Source: Planctomycetota bacterium | GTDB lineage: Bacteria > Planctomycetota > B15-G4 | Reading direction: 5' to 3' | Length of the DNA: 64,000 nucleotides | Assembly (NCBI GenBank): GCA_029259715.1 | Contig: JAJDEP010000003.1 | Location: 186,001-250,000 of the forward strand | Shown here: positions 17,305 to 27,766 of the stretch, one piece after another | Position numbering within the stretch: the stretch's first letter is position 1 | How the letters are laid out: each line of letters starts with the position of its first letter | Notes under the pieces: generated by a model | What the model was told of the DNA's origin: nothing | What the model saw: only the letters and a program-made list of their open reading frames with translations | Database searches by the model: none | Position numbers and translations under genes: made by a program

Positions 17305-20300
17305 CTAGCGCCGGTGCACACCTGTGACGTAGATGATGATCGGGTGTTTTGTGCTACGGCGCGTGACCTGTACACCACCGGTGAGTATCGAGTCAATCTG
17401 AGCGGGAGGCGGCTCTCCGAACGGATGCGCCAATGGAGCGCCTTTCTGCTGCATGAAGCTGAGACCCTGATCTAATCTCACCTCAAGCACATCGCCGTCC
17501 TCCCATTTGACCAGCAGGCTCCGATGATGCTGCGCACGGAAGTGGCTTTCCTCGATGGACACTACACACCGAGACAACGGAGCGAAGAGCTCCTCAAGAA
17601 CACACTTCCACTCGGTGACATCGATCCACGCGTGACTCAGGTGCTCACGATTCGATCGTTTGTCGGTCGCGCATGTCTCGATGAAGAGCCGGCCTTCGCA
17701 GGCAATGCCGCCTGCACGGCGTTCGACTTCCGCCACGACTCCGTACAGAAGGCGTGCGAACAGCGGCGACTTCATGTACTTGTCGGTGTATCTCAATTCG
17801 ACTATGGGCACTGTCGATGACATTTTCTGTGTCACACCCGCTGCCCGCGACTCGATCAAGCTCCAGAACTTGCTGCCAAACTCGTCTACTGGCCCATCGA
17901 GACCGGATTCGACCTCGATCATCGTGTAGTTCCCGGGAACTGGCTTCGGGCATTCTCCCTCGGCCGGTGGTCGCCCGCCCAAGAGAGGCGCACTTGCCTT
18001 GCCGCTAGCACGCACGCGCCGCACATCCGACTCGCTCGACCGAGCCCACTCTTCAGAGACCACCGTGTCGAGAATGCTCGTCGAAGCCCACTGCGTATCT
18101 TCGGACCCACCACGCACGTCAGCGATCAGCCACGCGTCGCCTGCACGCATTCGCTCCACCGGCACAACTTCAATGCGTGCACCGATCGCAGCGCATCTAT
18201 GTGCCAGAGCCTGGGACTCGGCCCAGTCCAGCTCCGACAACGTCTGCTCCACCACAGCCACAGTAACCCCAACCCCCGCCTCGGCAAGCCGGTGCAACTC
18301 GAACCACATCGGCCATGAGGCGACATTCCAGCTCTGCACCGGCCCCCCCACGAACACAGTGGCGGCCTCTACGTCAGCACGACGAGACATGTCCCGGAAG
18401 GCAGGATAGACCTCTACAGCCTCGAGTCGCGTCTCCGAACCGAAGACACGGAGCTCAGGCGGTAGCACCAATGACTGCATGAACTCATCACTCAGCGCTT
18501 CCAGCGCAGCATGGCGATCGAGCAGGTCGACGCTGTGCTGCGTGTCGAATGAGAGCAGGCAGCCGTGGCAGGCCCCGTCACACTCACGTGACTTGCACTC
18601 AAGGATCTTTCGTGCGCGTGTCAGCACGGTCTCGAGATCTCGGGGCACGACTCCCACGTAGCCAGCCCCTCCCGCCGCTGCATCAAAGAGAACGATGGAC
18701 CTACGAGGGACATCTCCGTCGGGCGTGACGACTGTGGTCGCCCACCCAATCTCACGAGTGTCGACGCCGAGCTGCTCAGCGACCGCTTGGCGCATCGCGA
18801 CCGCAATGGACGTACACACAATCCGCTCGACGAACCAAGCCCCGGTCCTCACATTGCAAAGCTGCAACTCGAATATGTCACTCTTCTGCTCCCCTCCCAG
18901 GCGGATTTTGCGCCGCATGGCAAAGTCACCGGGGTCCGCTGGGCAGTCAGCGTCACCATTCTGTTTCGAGCCTCTTCGCAAGCGTCGGTGAGCTTTCATC
19001 TCAGCAGGAAACTCGCCGGATTCCAACTCAGAGGTCGACCGACCACATCGCAGGCAGAGGGCGTAGCCCTCGCCGTGTAGCCCATCGCTGAAGTAGATGA
19101 TCGAGCCGTCCGGGTCATAGCGCATGCGCCCCGCTGCTGGACGAGCAAGAGCCTGCCAATCGGCACCTCCTGCCGAGATCCACGGTTCACGCTGTGGCAT
19201 TCGCGACTGCCTCGTCACATCACTATCTGGCTTGGCCCGAATGTCGACCGCGAAACCCGCCGGCTCGAGATACTCACGTCTCTCGACTTGCCGAGACTGA
19301 CACCGAAGACACTGCTCCACAGGGCGGCTGCGGCTGGTGCTCGCAGCGCCGCAACTACTACACCTCCACATCTGCCGCAACGCTTGCGTCTCGCGCTTGC
19401 CTTCTTCGTCCTGAGCGGGAATGTGCCAGTTCAGAGTGAGCCCCTTCGACTCGTATGCCAAGCCGTCCACGACCACAGTGCAGTCGGGCGCGTACTCGCG
19501 CAGTGCCATCGAGAGATGACGCGCTGGGAATTCTCGGCGGCGCCCGAATAGTTCCTCTCCGCGGACATCCTCCTCCCTGTCGCGACGTTCCGCAGCCAGA
19601 AGCTCACCTGTCGTGTTGACGAACGGCACGACATGGAGTGGGAACCCATGTGATGGGAGGAAACTCTGCGCGCAGAGGTTGCTCAGGAGGTACTCCCTTT
19701 CGAAACGCTCAAGCTGGGCCAGGAGCGCCAGCTGGACAGGCAACAGCTTCGAATCGTCATTCGGCCGACCGCCGGCGCTCTCGATGTCCGCGAGCAGTGC
19801 TTCATGCTCGTCATGCCACGAGTCCCGAATGGCTCTCATCCGGCTTGCCGACTCAGCGACCAAGCGCTCATGGGAAACGGACTCGAGCGGTGTACGCGCC
19901 AGCAGGGCAGCTATGCCCCCCTCGATCGACTCGTCTTCGATGGCAGCACCTGCAAGCCAGGAAACGAACCGATCCACATGAGCACGCTCCCCCTCCTCAG
20001 GCGCGGTGAAGAAAGAACTACATGCGAGCCGAAGGGCGTTGCCACCCAGGTCGTGCAGATATCGGGCCAGCAAGAACGAGTTCAGGTGCCGATGCACGAT
20101 TCTGGTGCTGTCCAACGAGACAGTGGGTACATGGACCGGAGTCACGAACGGCCACATCGGCTCTTCGAACACGGCCTCGCCATGTGGAACTGACTGGCAC
20201 ATCGTCAGGCTCACAGCGCGATTCTGTCCCCGCCGACCTGCGCGCCCAGCTCTCTGAAGGAAGTTGGCGGGCCCAGGGGGAGCATTGTTCATCCCGACCG

Positions 20301-23300
20301 CGACGAGACCACCGATGTCGACGCCCATCTCCATCGTGGTCGAGCAACTCAACACGTTGACCATGCCCTGCTTGAACTGTTTTTCGAGTACATCGAGACG
20401 CCGGCGACTCTGTTGAGCCGAATGCTCGCCCACGCAGAAGTACTCCGACATGGCCGCGATCCTGTCACTAAACTCTGTCCACACTCCCTTGGCCCGCGCA
20501 CTCTTGACGTCGCCATCGTCATCGATCCATCGACGTAGAGCGGGATCGTCATGCAGGCCAGTTTCGGGGTCGCGCCTGAATGGGAGTGGCAACCTCGGCA
20601 TCCTGATCGGGGCGGCCTTCCACGTTTCCCTCTCTCCTGGATCCGCATAGGGAGTGACCCCCAGGACCGTTGTGTCGATGACGCGCCTGGTAACGGGGCA
20701 CACCCACGCATCGCTCATTCCTCTGATCGACACCTGCTCGCCGAAGTCGAGGTGATAACCGCGATCGCCCGGTGTCAGCAGCCGGCACTGGAGGATGTCA
20801 TTCCATGCTGCTCTCAGCAGGCTCTCGACGACCGAGTACGACTCGCCTTCTCCAGGATCAAGCCCGAGCCCCGCCATGAGCGCCTTGCCCGCACGCTGGA
20901 GTCGCCTCCCTCGGGGGATTCGCCAGGGGAAGCTGATGTTACCGACACTCTCCGTATCGGGAGGGGTGACGCGCCGTGTCGTGAATCGTGTCCCCATCCA
21001 CCGGATGTAGTCATGTGGGATGTCGGTGACCGTGCTTGCTCTGATGATGTGATCGACTGCCAACTTCAAGAATCCACGCCACTCGCGCAGATCGAGGCGT
21101 CGCTCGGCCCACATCGGCGGCACTGTGCTCACCGAATCGAGCGCGGGATAGTCCACTGCGGCAAGACCCAGCGTCTCCAGGGAGTTCTGCCGCGTCGGCC
21201 GTCTCAGGAATTCGCGATACAGACAAAGCTCTGCCCACTTTCTCGCGTCCAAGTCGGCCGGTCGGTATCGAGCTCGTTGGTTCAGGGGCATCCACGTCGC
21301 AAGCGCATCTTCCTTACAGATGAAGTTGGTGAGCTCGCTCCACTTTGCAGTGGGCCGCTCAGCCTGCGCTTCGATCTTCTGGTGCCTCTGTCGCAGGTCT
21401 TCAAGGACTTCGCGGAGATTCGGGTTTTCAGCGGCCAGGGGTTCCAGATCGTGGATCTGCTTCTTGATCTTCGCCAGTTCCCCGCCGCGGCTCTGCTGCC
21501 CTCCCAGCGACCACAACCGGTGATACACAAGACTGCGGATGTAGTTGCGCTCGGCATCCAGTTGAGTGCGGGCAGCGAACCGTGCCGTCCCCTGCCGACT
21601 GTCACTGAAGGTGATCATCCGGCGCCCGCGCAGCGGCAGGGAAGCAGGTTCTGTGTCGTGCTCTGGCAGACGCTCAAGGAGAGTCGGCATCGCGACTCCC
21701 AAGTAAAAATTTGCCCCGAGTCGTAAGGGTCTCAGAATCTGGCGTGATTCCCGGTGTCGAACTCCACAGCAAGCGCACCGCGGAGGGTCACTCTCGAGCA
21801 GCAAGCGGGCATTCGCCGGCCCCGATCCCAACTCGCCTGTCATCGAATCGAAAGAAAGCGGCTCGCTCACCAAGTCCGTCGGGTCACCGCCATGCAGGAA
21901 CACCCTCACTGAATCACGGGCGCGGACTGCTTCGGAGTCTTCGAGGTCATCGTCCTGGCCTTCTTCCGCTGCCGCATCCGCAGCCTCGGCATCCCACGCA
22001 AAGGCCTCCAGGCGCTCCCCCACGTCCTTGGCAGTCAAGTACTCTGACCCGCAGTCGTTGCAGAAGATGACATCGAACACGAGCGAGTCGCACGCATCGC
22101 AGTTCTCTCTTCGCCCGAGGAACAGACGACCAAATCGCCACCCCGGCCCCTCGAGACCGGCCTCAGCACGTCCGCTACATTCCGGATTGCAGCACGCCCA
22201 CAGCCCAGGCTGTGTTCTGTGGAAGAAGTGGCCACGTAGAGGCAGGAAGGGCTGACTTCCTCGCTGTGCCGCACTACACGTGTCCAAGAGTGACAACGTC
22301 GAGCCCAGCCCACCGTCTTCAGTCGGCTCGGCTTCGACACATGGCAACCGCGCGCGAATCTGATCAGCACGTTCAGGATCAAGTCCCAGCCGCTCTCGCA
22401 AATCCCTGAGAGGCGCAGACCGGGCCAATCGGTCGAACAGCACCGAAGGGGACATCTCCGCCATCTCGGCGGCCGAAGGGACGGGGTCATCAAATCTCGT
22501 CAGCTCATCCGGTAGGTCCGGTACAACCCGCCTTCCGGTCACGAGCGTAACGTGCTCCACATCAACGCCGGCAAGGTCGGCGAGATACCGTCGGAGTTTC
22601 TCTCGGTCCTCAGCTCCACCGATTGTCGCCGACGTTGCCACGAACCGCACCTGGGACGCCTCGACTCCAAAAGCCTGCACGACTCTCCTGAGCAAGAGTG
22701 AGATCTCGGCAGCAGCCGATCCGACGTACGTGTGTGCTTCGTCCAACACGATCCATCGCAGCTTTCCCTGTGACTGCGCGATGATCGGTGCGTCCTGGGC
22801 TCTCACGAGCATGTACTCAAGCATCGTCACGTTCGTGACGAGGATCGGGGGCGGATCGTCTCGCAGCCCATGCCGACTCAAGACCTCTTGTAGGTGTTTC
22901 CTTTGCTCCGCACTCTTGACGTTCTCCCTCGTCGCGCCGTTGTAAAGACTGAAGCGAAGGTCACCTCGATAGTGTTCCGTCCAACCGTAGAGACGCTCGC
23001 GCTGGCTGTTGATGAGGGCATTCAGCGGATACAGAAACAGAGCACGCACGCCGGTGAGACGCCCCAGAGACTCGGCCTCACGGGCGAGATCGTCGAGGAT
23101 AGGCACGAGAAAGCACTCGGTCTTTCCGCTAGCCGTGCCCGTGCTGACGATCACGGAACGTGGCTCGTCGTGCATCAGCGCGCTCCACGCCTTGTACTGA
23201 TGGAGGAATGGCTTCCAGTCACGGTGAAACCGCACATGCTCAAACTCAGGGGGCGGCCCATCCAATGCTTCGACCAGAGATGGGTGCAGCATGTCCAGCT

Positions 23301-23511
23301 CATGCATCTCCTCGTGGTGGCGCTCCCAATCGAACAAAGCCTCAAACACGGGGGGAGCGACGAAACTCCCGGGCGTGCCGGCGGGCTGGAGCAGCCGCCT
23401 CTCCAACCACCTCCGCAGTGCGAGATTCCGTGGGCTGACCTGGCTGACGGTTGCGCGCGCTGATCTCGTGGCCCAGTTTTCTGCAAGCGTCGTGAAGAAA
23501 CGATCAGTCAT
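17305..23511 (-). CDS. druE: DruE-like giant DEAD/DEAH helicase with DUF1998 domain (Druantia type III-like)
   Basis: 2068 residues. Walker A GTASGKT (about 124), LVTNVTMLEYML, DEAH box in VLDEAHTYVG (about 257), SATIGG, and the second helicase lobe with TTMEMGVDIGG and QRAGRAGRRGQ (about 1063-1095). Several CxxC zinc-ribbon pairs lie in the insertions (near 490 and 1380). The DUF1998/MZB region has LFDAAAGGAGYVG and a cysteine cluster ending CHGCLLSFDTQ (about 1640). The last 350 residues show an alternating beta/alpha pattern without a recognised catalytic motif. Size and architecture match DruE, the effector helicase of Druantia anti-phage systems. Its ATG overlaps the end of the upstream gene by eight bases. 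DISARM DrmA/DrmB and DpdJ are alternatives but do not fit the partner. Confidence 0.75.
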   Translation of the reverse strand: MTDRFFTTLAENWATRSARATVSQVSPRNLALRRWLERRLLQPAGTPGSFVAPPVFEALFDWERHHEEMHELDMLHPSLVEALDGPPPEFEHVRFHRDWKPFLHQYKAWSALMHDEPRSVIVSTGTASGKTECFLVPILDDLAREAESLGRLTGVRALFLYPLNALINSQRERLYGWTEHYRGDLRFSLYNGATRENVKSAEQRKHLQEVLSRHGLRDDPPPILVTNVTMLEYMLVRAQDAPIIAQSQGKLRWIVLDEAHTYVGSAAAEISLLLRRVVQAFGVEASQVRFVATSATIGGAEDREKLRRYLADLAGVDVEHVTLVTGRRVVPDLPDELTRFDDPVPSAAEMAEMSPSVLFDRLARSAPLRDLRERLGLDPERADQIRARLPCVEAEPTEDGGLGSTLSLLDTCSAAQRGSQPFLPLRGHFFHRTQPGLWACCNPECSGRAEAGLEGPGWRFGRLFLGRRENCDACDSLVFDVIFCNDCGSEYLTAKDVGERLEAFAWDAEAADAAAEEGQDDDLEDSEAVRARDSVRVFLHGGDPTDLVSEPLSFDSMTGELGSGPANARLLLESDPPRCACCGVRHRESRQILRPLRLGANFYLGVAMPTLLERLPEHDTEPASLPLRGRRMITFSDSRQGTARFAARTQLDAERNYIRSLVYHRLWSLGGQQSRGGELAKIKKQIHDLEPLAAENPNLREVLEDLRQRHQKIEAQAERPTAKWSELTNFICKEDALATWMPLNQRARYRPADLDARKWAELCLYREFLRRPTRQNSLETLGLAAVDYPALDSVSTVPPMWAERRLDLREWRGFLKLAVDHIIRASTVTDIPHDYIRWMGTRFTTRRVTPPDTESVGNISFPWRIPRGRRLQRAGKALMAGLGLDPGEGESYSVVESLLRAAWNDILQCRLLTPGDRGYHLDFGEQVSIRGMSDAWVCPVTRRVIDTTVLGVTPYADPGERETWKAAPIRMPRLPLPFRRDPETGLHDDPALRRWIDDDGDVKSARAKGVWTEFSDRIAAMSEYFCVGEHSAQQSRRRLDVLEKQFKQGMVNVLSCSTTMEMGVDIGGLVAVGMNNAPPGPANFLQRAGRAGRRGQNRAVSLTMCQSVPHGEAVFEEPMWPFVTPVHVPTVSLDSTRIVHRHLNSFLLARYLHDLGGNALRLACSSFFTAPEEGERAHVDRFVSWLAGAAIEDESIEGGIAALLARTPLESVSHERLVAESASRMRAIRDSWHDEHEALLADIESAGGRPNDDSKLLPVQLALLAQLERFEREYLLSNLCAQSFLPSHGFPLHVVPFVNTTGELLAAERRDREEDVRGEELFGRRREFPARHLSMALREYAPDCTVVVDGLAYESKGLTLNWHIPAQDEEGKRETQALRQMWRCSSCGAASTSRSRPVEQCLRCQSRQVERREYLEPAGFAVDIRAKPDSDVTRQSRMPQREPWISAGGADWQALARPAAGRMRYDPDGSIIYFSDGLHGEGYALCLRCGRSTSELESGEFPAEMKAHRRLRRGSKQNGDADCPADPGDFAMRRKIRLGGEQKSDIFELQLCNVRTGAWFVERIVCTSIAVAMRQAVAEQLGVDTREIGWATTVVTPDGDVPRRSIVLFDAAAGGAGYVGVVPRDLETVLTRARKILECKSRECDGACHGCLLSFDTQHSVDLLDRHAALEALSDEFMQSLVLPPELRVFGSETRLEAVEVYPAFRDMSRRADVEAATVFVGGPVQSWNVASWPMWFELHRLAEAGVGVTVAVVEQTLSELDWAESQALAHRCAAIGARIEVVPVERMRAGDAWLIADVRGGSEDTQWASTSILDTVVSEEWARSSESDVRRVRASGKASAPLLGGRPPAEGECPKPVPGNYTMIEVESGLDGPVDEFGSKFWSLIESRAAGVTQKMSSTVPIVELRYTDKYMKSPLFARLLYGVVAEVERRAGGIACEGRLFIETCATDKRSNREHLSHAWIDVTEWKCVLEELFAPLSRCVVSIEESHFRAQHHRSLLVKWEDGDVLEVRLDQGLSFMQQKGAPLAHPFGEPPPAQIDSILTGGVQVTRRSTKHPIIIYVTGVHRR

Positions 23512-26500
23512 CGAAGAACTCCGGTGCCTTCCTCAGCTGCCTTGCTATCAGCAGCGGGACGACCAGGCCATGTGCTTTGTCAAACCACTCTTCGTCGAAA
23601 GCTCGCATCAGCTCGATCCATGATCGTGCCTCCGGCGGCGGGTAGTCGCCAAATACCGAGATGGCCGCAGCGATGACGGGGGCGTTAAGCACGTGATTGA
23701 AGGCCGGCCAGGTCGGGTCTAGCCACGGGATACGTTTGTCGCCGCTCGGGTCCAGGCCTGCACTCCGCAACACACGCCCGGGCCCCATGCCATGGTGTGG
23801 CCAATCGGCTCTAGCGAGCGCCTCATGGCGAATTCGTAACTTGTTTCGCTGCTCCTCGAGATCTACTTCCAAAGCCCTTTCGCCTTCAGGCGTGTCTGCC
23901 CTCCTGAGGCTTGACGCTGCACTCGGCGGACAGATGTTCATCAAGTGGAGCATCGTGTCAGCAATCGTGTCCATGGCGGGGAGCCGGTGTCCTGCCTGTT
24001 CACAGAGGCTTCGGATGACTCTCTTGGTCAAGTCTGAGGCATCATGCTCACTGGCAATCTCAGCAGGCAGCTTTGCCAACGCCTCCTCACGCGCCTCACG
24101 TAGTCGTCGACCAGCGCGGAGCCAACTGCGCACAGGCACGGTCGACCACGAGAAAGGGAGATTCGCGAGACCATCCCAGAATGGCAGGAACCAAGCTCTT
24201 CGACTCGACTTCAGCGCACTCAGAGCGACACAGTCGGGATCCTCGACCAGCCTCTTGGTCACGTCGAATGTGTCGGATGGAAGGCCGACGAGAGACTCCA
24301 GGTACGAGTTCAGGACCTCCCATTCCTCGTGATCTGGCGAACAGCTCAGCTCTGCCACGAGCTTCTGGAGTCGCACGAGTCGAGGCCCTTCTTCCATCCT
24401 CGCAGCTGCCTGAAGCCCATCTGGTGCACCACTCCCCTCGGCCACCGTCGAAGCACCAGCCGCCCCTCCCATCATCACGGCTCGCGGTCGAAGGGCCAGG
24501 CGGTCGCCGATTCGGGCGGTGACCAACCACGGCCCGGCTTGCACGCTGTCCTGACGGAGAATCCATGAACCCTCGAAGGGTCCATCGTCGAGAAGACAAG
24601 AATCACCTGAGGGGTCCCAGATCGGGGACGCACTCACTCGGAGACGAGCGACTCTCTCTGCGTCGAGCACACTACCCTCGGCTGACTTTGCTCCGAAGAC
24701 CCGGCCATCCAACCCAGGGATTTCGAGGCTTTCGAGTACGCCCTCAAATCGAGTCACCATCAGGGTCACATAGCCACCAGGTTCCTGGACTCCGTGGCAG
24801 ACAATGCGCAGTTCGACGAGGGTGTCTAACGATGCGCCGGCATCGAACAGCTCCTCGATGATCCGCCTCACCGAGTCGAGCGGCAGCTCCTTGCAAGATG
24901 TATCCCTTTCGAAGAGTTCACCGAGCACCATCCTGTCGCCGTCGATGATCGCCTCGACGTGGTATTTCTCCCGGGCGCGTCTGTCGAAGGCCCTTGCCCT
25001 GATGTCGCTGATCTCGTCGAGGCAGACATGATCTCCTCGGCCGAGACTCTGCCCGTCCGGTCCGACGAACGCGATCTGCTTACCGGGGAACGGCACCGAC
25101 ACGGTTGCTCGGCGACTGCCATCGAACATCAGCGCGATCGTCACGAATGGTTGGCGTAGCTGCGTACTCTCGTCGAGCGCGACCGTGACGGTTGCGCCGG
25201 ATGCCCTGCACTCGACCTGGCATTCCAGACCAGGCTGTCCTTTCACAGCGACATCCAAGAGCCCGACACAGTCGATCCGGATCTCACCGACGTTCGGCCG
25301 ACCGGAAGGGATGCACGCAATCCGGAAGTCACCCGGGACGATCGTCACAGGTGCTTTGAACCTCGTCTCTCTTTCCTCGACGAACACTAGTTCACCGTCA
25401 CCGAGGTCTGCCGATTGCGACCGGCCCCAGCCACCTCCGCCAGCGGGCTTCCATCGGACGTCCTGAGCAGGAACAGGTCGTGCCACACCGACATCCGGAC
25501 AGAGGAGAATGCGAGGAACACCGCACCAGACGATGGACCCGCCCGCTCCCGCGGTCGATATCCGGCCCTTGAGCATGAACCGGCGTTCGTCGTCCTGGTC
25601 GGCTCGCGTCCGAACGACAACGAGCTCGTCCCCTCTGGCGAATCGAGAGACCCCTTTCACCCGATAGACTCGGCGGTGGGCCTTGCCTAGATCAATGATC
25701 TGTTCGCAATCACCGTCCTCGATGCTCCAGTTCTCGTCGAGAGCGACTAAGGCGCTCGGTGCTGTCGTCCGCACGGAACCCGCGCCGAGCATCCGCTGTT
25801 GCGAGCCGCCCGCCCCATCGGTGAAGACCCACGGAAGGTCTGGTAAACGCTCTCCTCCAGCGACAGGAGTGCGGCCCACGACTTTCCCTTGCTGGACGAC
25901 AGCAAGATCGAACCGCCCGACTGCCTCCGGGCCATTGGGTGTCCGCGCAGATTGGATCGCATCGATCCGAAACTCCCTTCCCCCATGGTGCAGAGTGACG
26001 ATTGCGAACGAATAGGGGATGTCCGACTCTCCGATCAGGGCCAAGCGAAAGCGTGACGGCAGCTTTTCCAAAGATGAACCGAAGTGCCGGGCAAGCACTT
26101 CCGTCTCGATTGTCGATGGGAAGACGCAGTCCTTCTCGATGAGGACACCGGGGCCCATTCGCAAGTGCGATTCCACGTAGACATCTGACGTGGCCTCTCG
26201 CCCCCTCGGCGCCTGCAAGAGCCCTTGAAGGAGTCGCCGAGCCAGGTCGTCCTCGAGGCGCAGCGGGACCCGGTCGCGCCAACCCACGTCGATCGAGTCG
26301 AGGTGCAAGATCGGGTCGGGGACGTCCGCGGTCATGCGCCGCGGTTCCAGCAACGCATCGACGAGCTGACAGGCCAGAGAGACCACGGTCTCGTTCTGGA
26401 GTGTTGCTGGCAGAATGTGAGCCCAATGGCGAGCACATTGCTCGATGTCGAGCTCGGGGTAGTTCTCCCGATCACGAAGGAGGCGGGTGAAGAACCTCCG

Positions 26501-26947
26501 CAGGTGAGTCCCCTCTCTCTTCAAGAGACCGAGCGGCAAGCCGCCTTCACAAGCAATGGTGACGAGGTACCCAGTTCGATCACCAAGTTGCAGGAGACTC
26601 CGATGCCAGTACGCGAGCCCTCGCTCTACGTTCCGGTGCAGGTCGCCCCATGGCATGTCCGGCGACAAGTCCTCCAGTGCCGTCGCCCACTGCCATGAGC
26701 CACCAACGTGGCGCTCACGGAACCTCTCGGCCAAGTAGAGGCAGAATCCACCGCAGACAGCACTCGTGAGATTCTGGTTCCAGTCCAGGGATGCTCTGAT
26801 CGAGTGGCCGAGCTGCTCTACCTCTGCCTTCGTGACTCGATAAGCGTAGAGCGGCCGGCCGTCAGGTGATTCCAGGTTCCCCCGCGAGAGGATGTCCCCA
26901 AGAATCGCATCGACCCTCCGCGCCATGGAGGCCTGTTCAGCCGTCAT
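23504..26947 (-). CDS. druH: DruH-like protein (STY4851/ECs_5259-type), Druantia type III partner
   Basis: 1147 residues without a recognisable enzyme motif. The N-terminus (LESPDGRPLYAYRVTKAEVE, then GFCLYLAERFRERH and a run with WQWATALEDL) matches what I remember of the STY4851/ECs_5259 family, annotated as DruH next to DruE in type III Druantia loci. The middle is beta-rich (about 450-900), the C-terminus helical. It is the upstream gene of the pair and overlaps druE by eight bases, so expression is coupled. Start at 26947 is uncertain because no strong ribosome site is visible; an ATG seven codons later is the alternative. Confidence 0.6.
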   Translation of the reverse strand: MTAEQASMARRVDAILGDILSRGNLESPDGRPLYAYRVTKAEVEQLGHSIRASLDWNQNLTSAVCGGFCLYLAERFRERHVGGSWQWATALEDLSPDMPWGDLHRNVERGLAYWHRSLLQLGDRTGYLVTIACEGGLPLGLLKREGTHLRRFFTRLLRDRENYPELDIEQCARHWAHILPATLQNETVVSLACQLVDALLEPRRMTADVPDPILHLDSIDVGWRDRVPLRLEDDLARRLLQGLLQAPRGREATSDVYVESHLRMGPGVLIEKDCVFPSTIETEVLARHFGSSLEKLPSRFRLALIGESDIPYSFAIVTLHHGGREFRIDAIQSARTPNGPEAVGRFDLAVVQQGKVVGRTPVAGGERLPDLPWVFTDGAGGSQQRMLGAGSVRTTAPSALVALDENWSIEDGDCEQIIDLGKAHRRVYRVKGVSRFARGDELVVVRTRADQDDERRFMLKGRISTAGAGGSIVWCGVPRILLCPDVGVARPVPAQDVRWKPAGGGGWGRSQSADLGDGELVFVEERETRFKAPVTIVPGDFRIACIPSGRPNVGEIRIDCVGLLDVAVKGQPGLECQVECRASGATVTVALDESTQLRQPFVTIALMFDGSRRATVSVPFPGKQIAFVGPDGQSLGRGDHVCLDEISDIRARAFDRRAREKYHVEAIIDGDRMVLGELFERDTSCKELPLDSVRRIIEELFDAGASLDTLVELRIVCHGVQEPGGYVTLMVTRFEGVLESLEIPGLDGRVFGAKSAEGSVLDAERVARLRVSASPIWDPSGDSCLLDDGPFEGSWILRQDSVQAGPWLVTARIGDRLALRPRAVMMGGAAGASTVAEGSGAPDGLQAAARMEEGPRLVRLQKLVAELSCSPDHEEWEVLNSYLESLVGLPSDTFDVTKRLVEDPDCVALSALKSSRRAWFLPFWDGLANLPFSWSTVPVRSWLRAGRRLREAREEALAKLPAEIASEHDASDLTKRVIRSLCEQAGHRLPAMDTIADTMLHLMNICPPSAASSLRRADTPEGERALEVDLEEQRNKLRIRHEALARADWPHHGMGPGRVLRSAGLDPSGDKRIPWLDPTWPAFNHVLNAPVIAAAISVFGDYPPPEARSWIELMRAFDEEWFDKAHGLVVPLLIARQLRKAPEFFDD

Positions 26948-27178
26948 GTCTGCCGATGTCGCACAGGATCGCCACGCCCCTTCCTCCTGGTACGCCTTCG
27001 TCCACTCTGCTTGCTAAGCAGTGCCAACGCGAAACGAAGCGCTCTCCCACCAGATCCCGTGATCTTACCACCGATCACTCAGATGGGGACTTGTAGCGAT
27101 GCGGGGCGGACAACAGGTGTCCCACTCTTCGGCAATGCTCAGTCGAGCGAGATCAGGTCAGGCCGTCGTGCTCAATGA

Positions 27179-27619
27179 TCAGGCCCGTGCTGCACTCACT
27201 CGTCGCCGAACGATCTGGGCAAATCGAGACGCCGCATTCGTCGGCTCTTCGTGCTCCCACACCCTGATCACTGCCCAACCCGCTGCTTCGATCGACGCGA
27301 AGGCAGCTAGCTCGCGTGCCTTGTTGGCAGCGAGCTTGTCGTGCCACCAACTACGATTCGCCTTCGGAAGCATCCCGTGCTCCGGGCACGAATGCCAGAA
27401 ACAACCATCGAAGAAGACGGCCACACAGGCATTGAGAAAGACGATGGCGGCTCGGCTGCGGACACCGGGTAACACACGACGATCGAGCCGATAGCGCAAG
27501 TCCAATCTGTGCAACTCACTCCGCAACTGCCTCTCGGCAGCGGTATCCCGCCGAGACTGCTATTGCATCCTGCTTCGGATGTCGGGCGAGGAGGCCCTGG
27601 GAGTTGACTTGTTCGCCAT
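27179..27619 (-). pseudogene. vsr: Decayed Vsr-type mismatch endonuclease (amber codon, altered active site)
   Basis: From an ATG at 27619 the frame reads MANKSTPRASSPDIRSRMQ, then an in-frame TAG, then QSRRDTAAERQLRSELHR and the rest of a Vsr protein (AVFFDGCFWHSCPEHG, then AGWAVIRVWEHEE). The parts before and after the stop are in one frame and together make a full-length Vsr of about 146 residues. Vsr nicks T:G mismatches arising at 5-methylcytosine and accompanies cytosine methyltransferases, such as the one divergent from it. The position of the catalytic Asp (D in the usual R-A-D-I-V-F) is alanine here (RAAIVF). Reinitiation at a TTG after the stop could still give a 115-residue product, but the Asp change argues against nicking activity. 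Confidence 0.8.
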
Positions 27620-27766
27620 CGCTACAAGGGCCGAGGCTGTTGTCTGAAGTCGATAACAGACTTACGGCCATCCCAAGTTGTCGCAGGAACTCGTAACCCA
27701 GTCCTGCTTGGGACTCCTTCGGGCCAGATCATCGCGTATCGTGGGCGCGGCCGGGAGGGAGATTGA

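Noticed and set aside
20551-21726. 391-codon plus-strand ORF inside druE
   Set aside because: Antisense of the helicase; no recognisable domain.
17305-23511. DISARM DrmA/DrmB or DpdJ assignment for the large helicase
   Set aside because: The partner gene is not a DISARM or Dpd protein and no PLD, DrmC or queuosine-type genes are near; DruE with DruH fits better.
27179-27526. Intact 115-residue Vsr-like gene
   Set aside because: The frame continues upstream through a TAG to a normal Vsr N-terminus, and the catalytic Asp is replaced, so it is annotated as a pseudogene.
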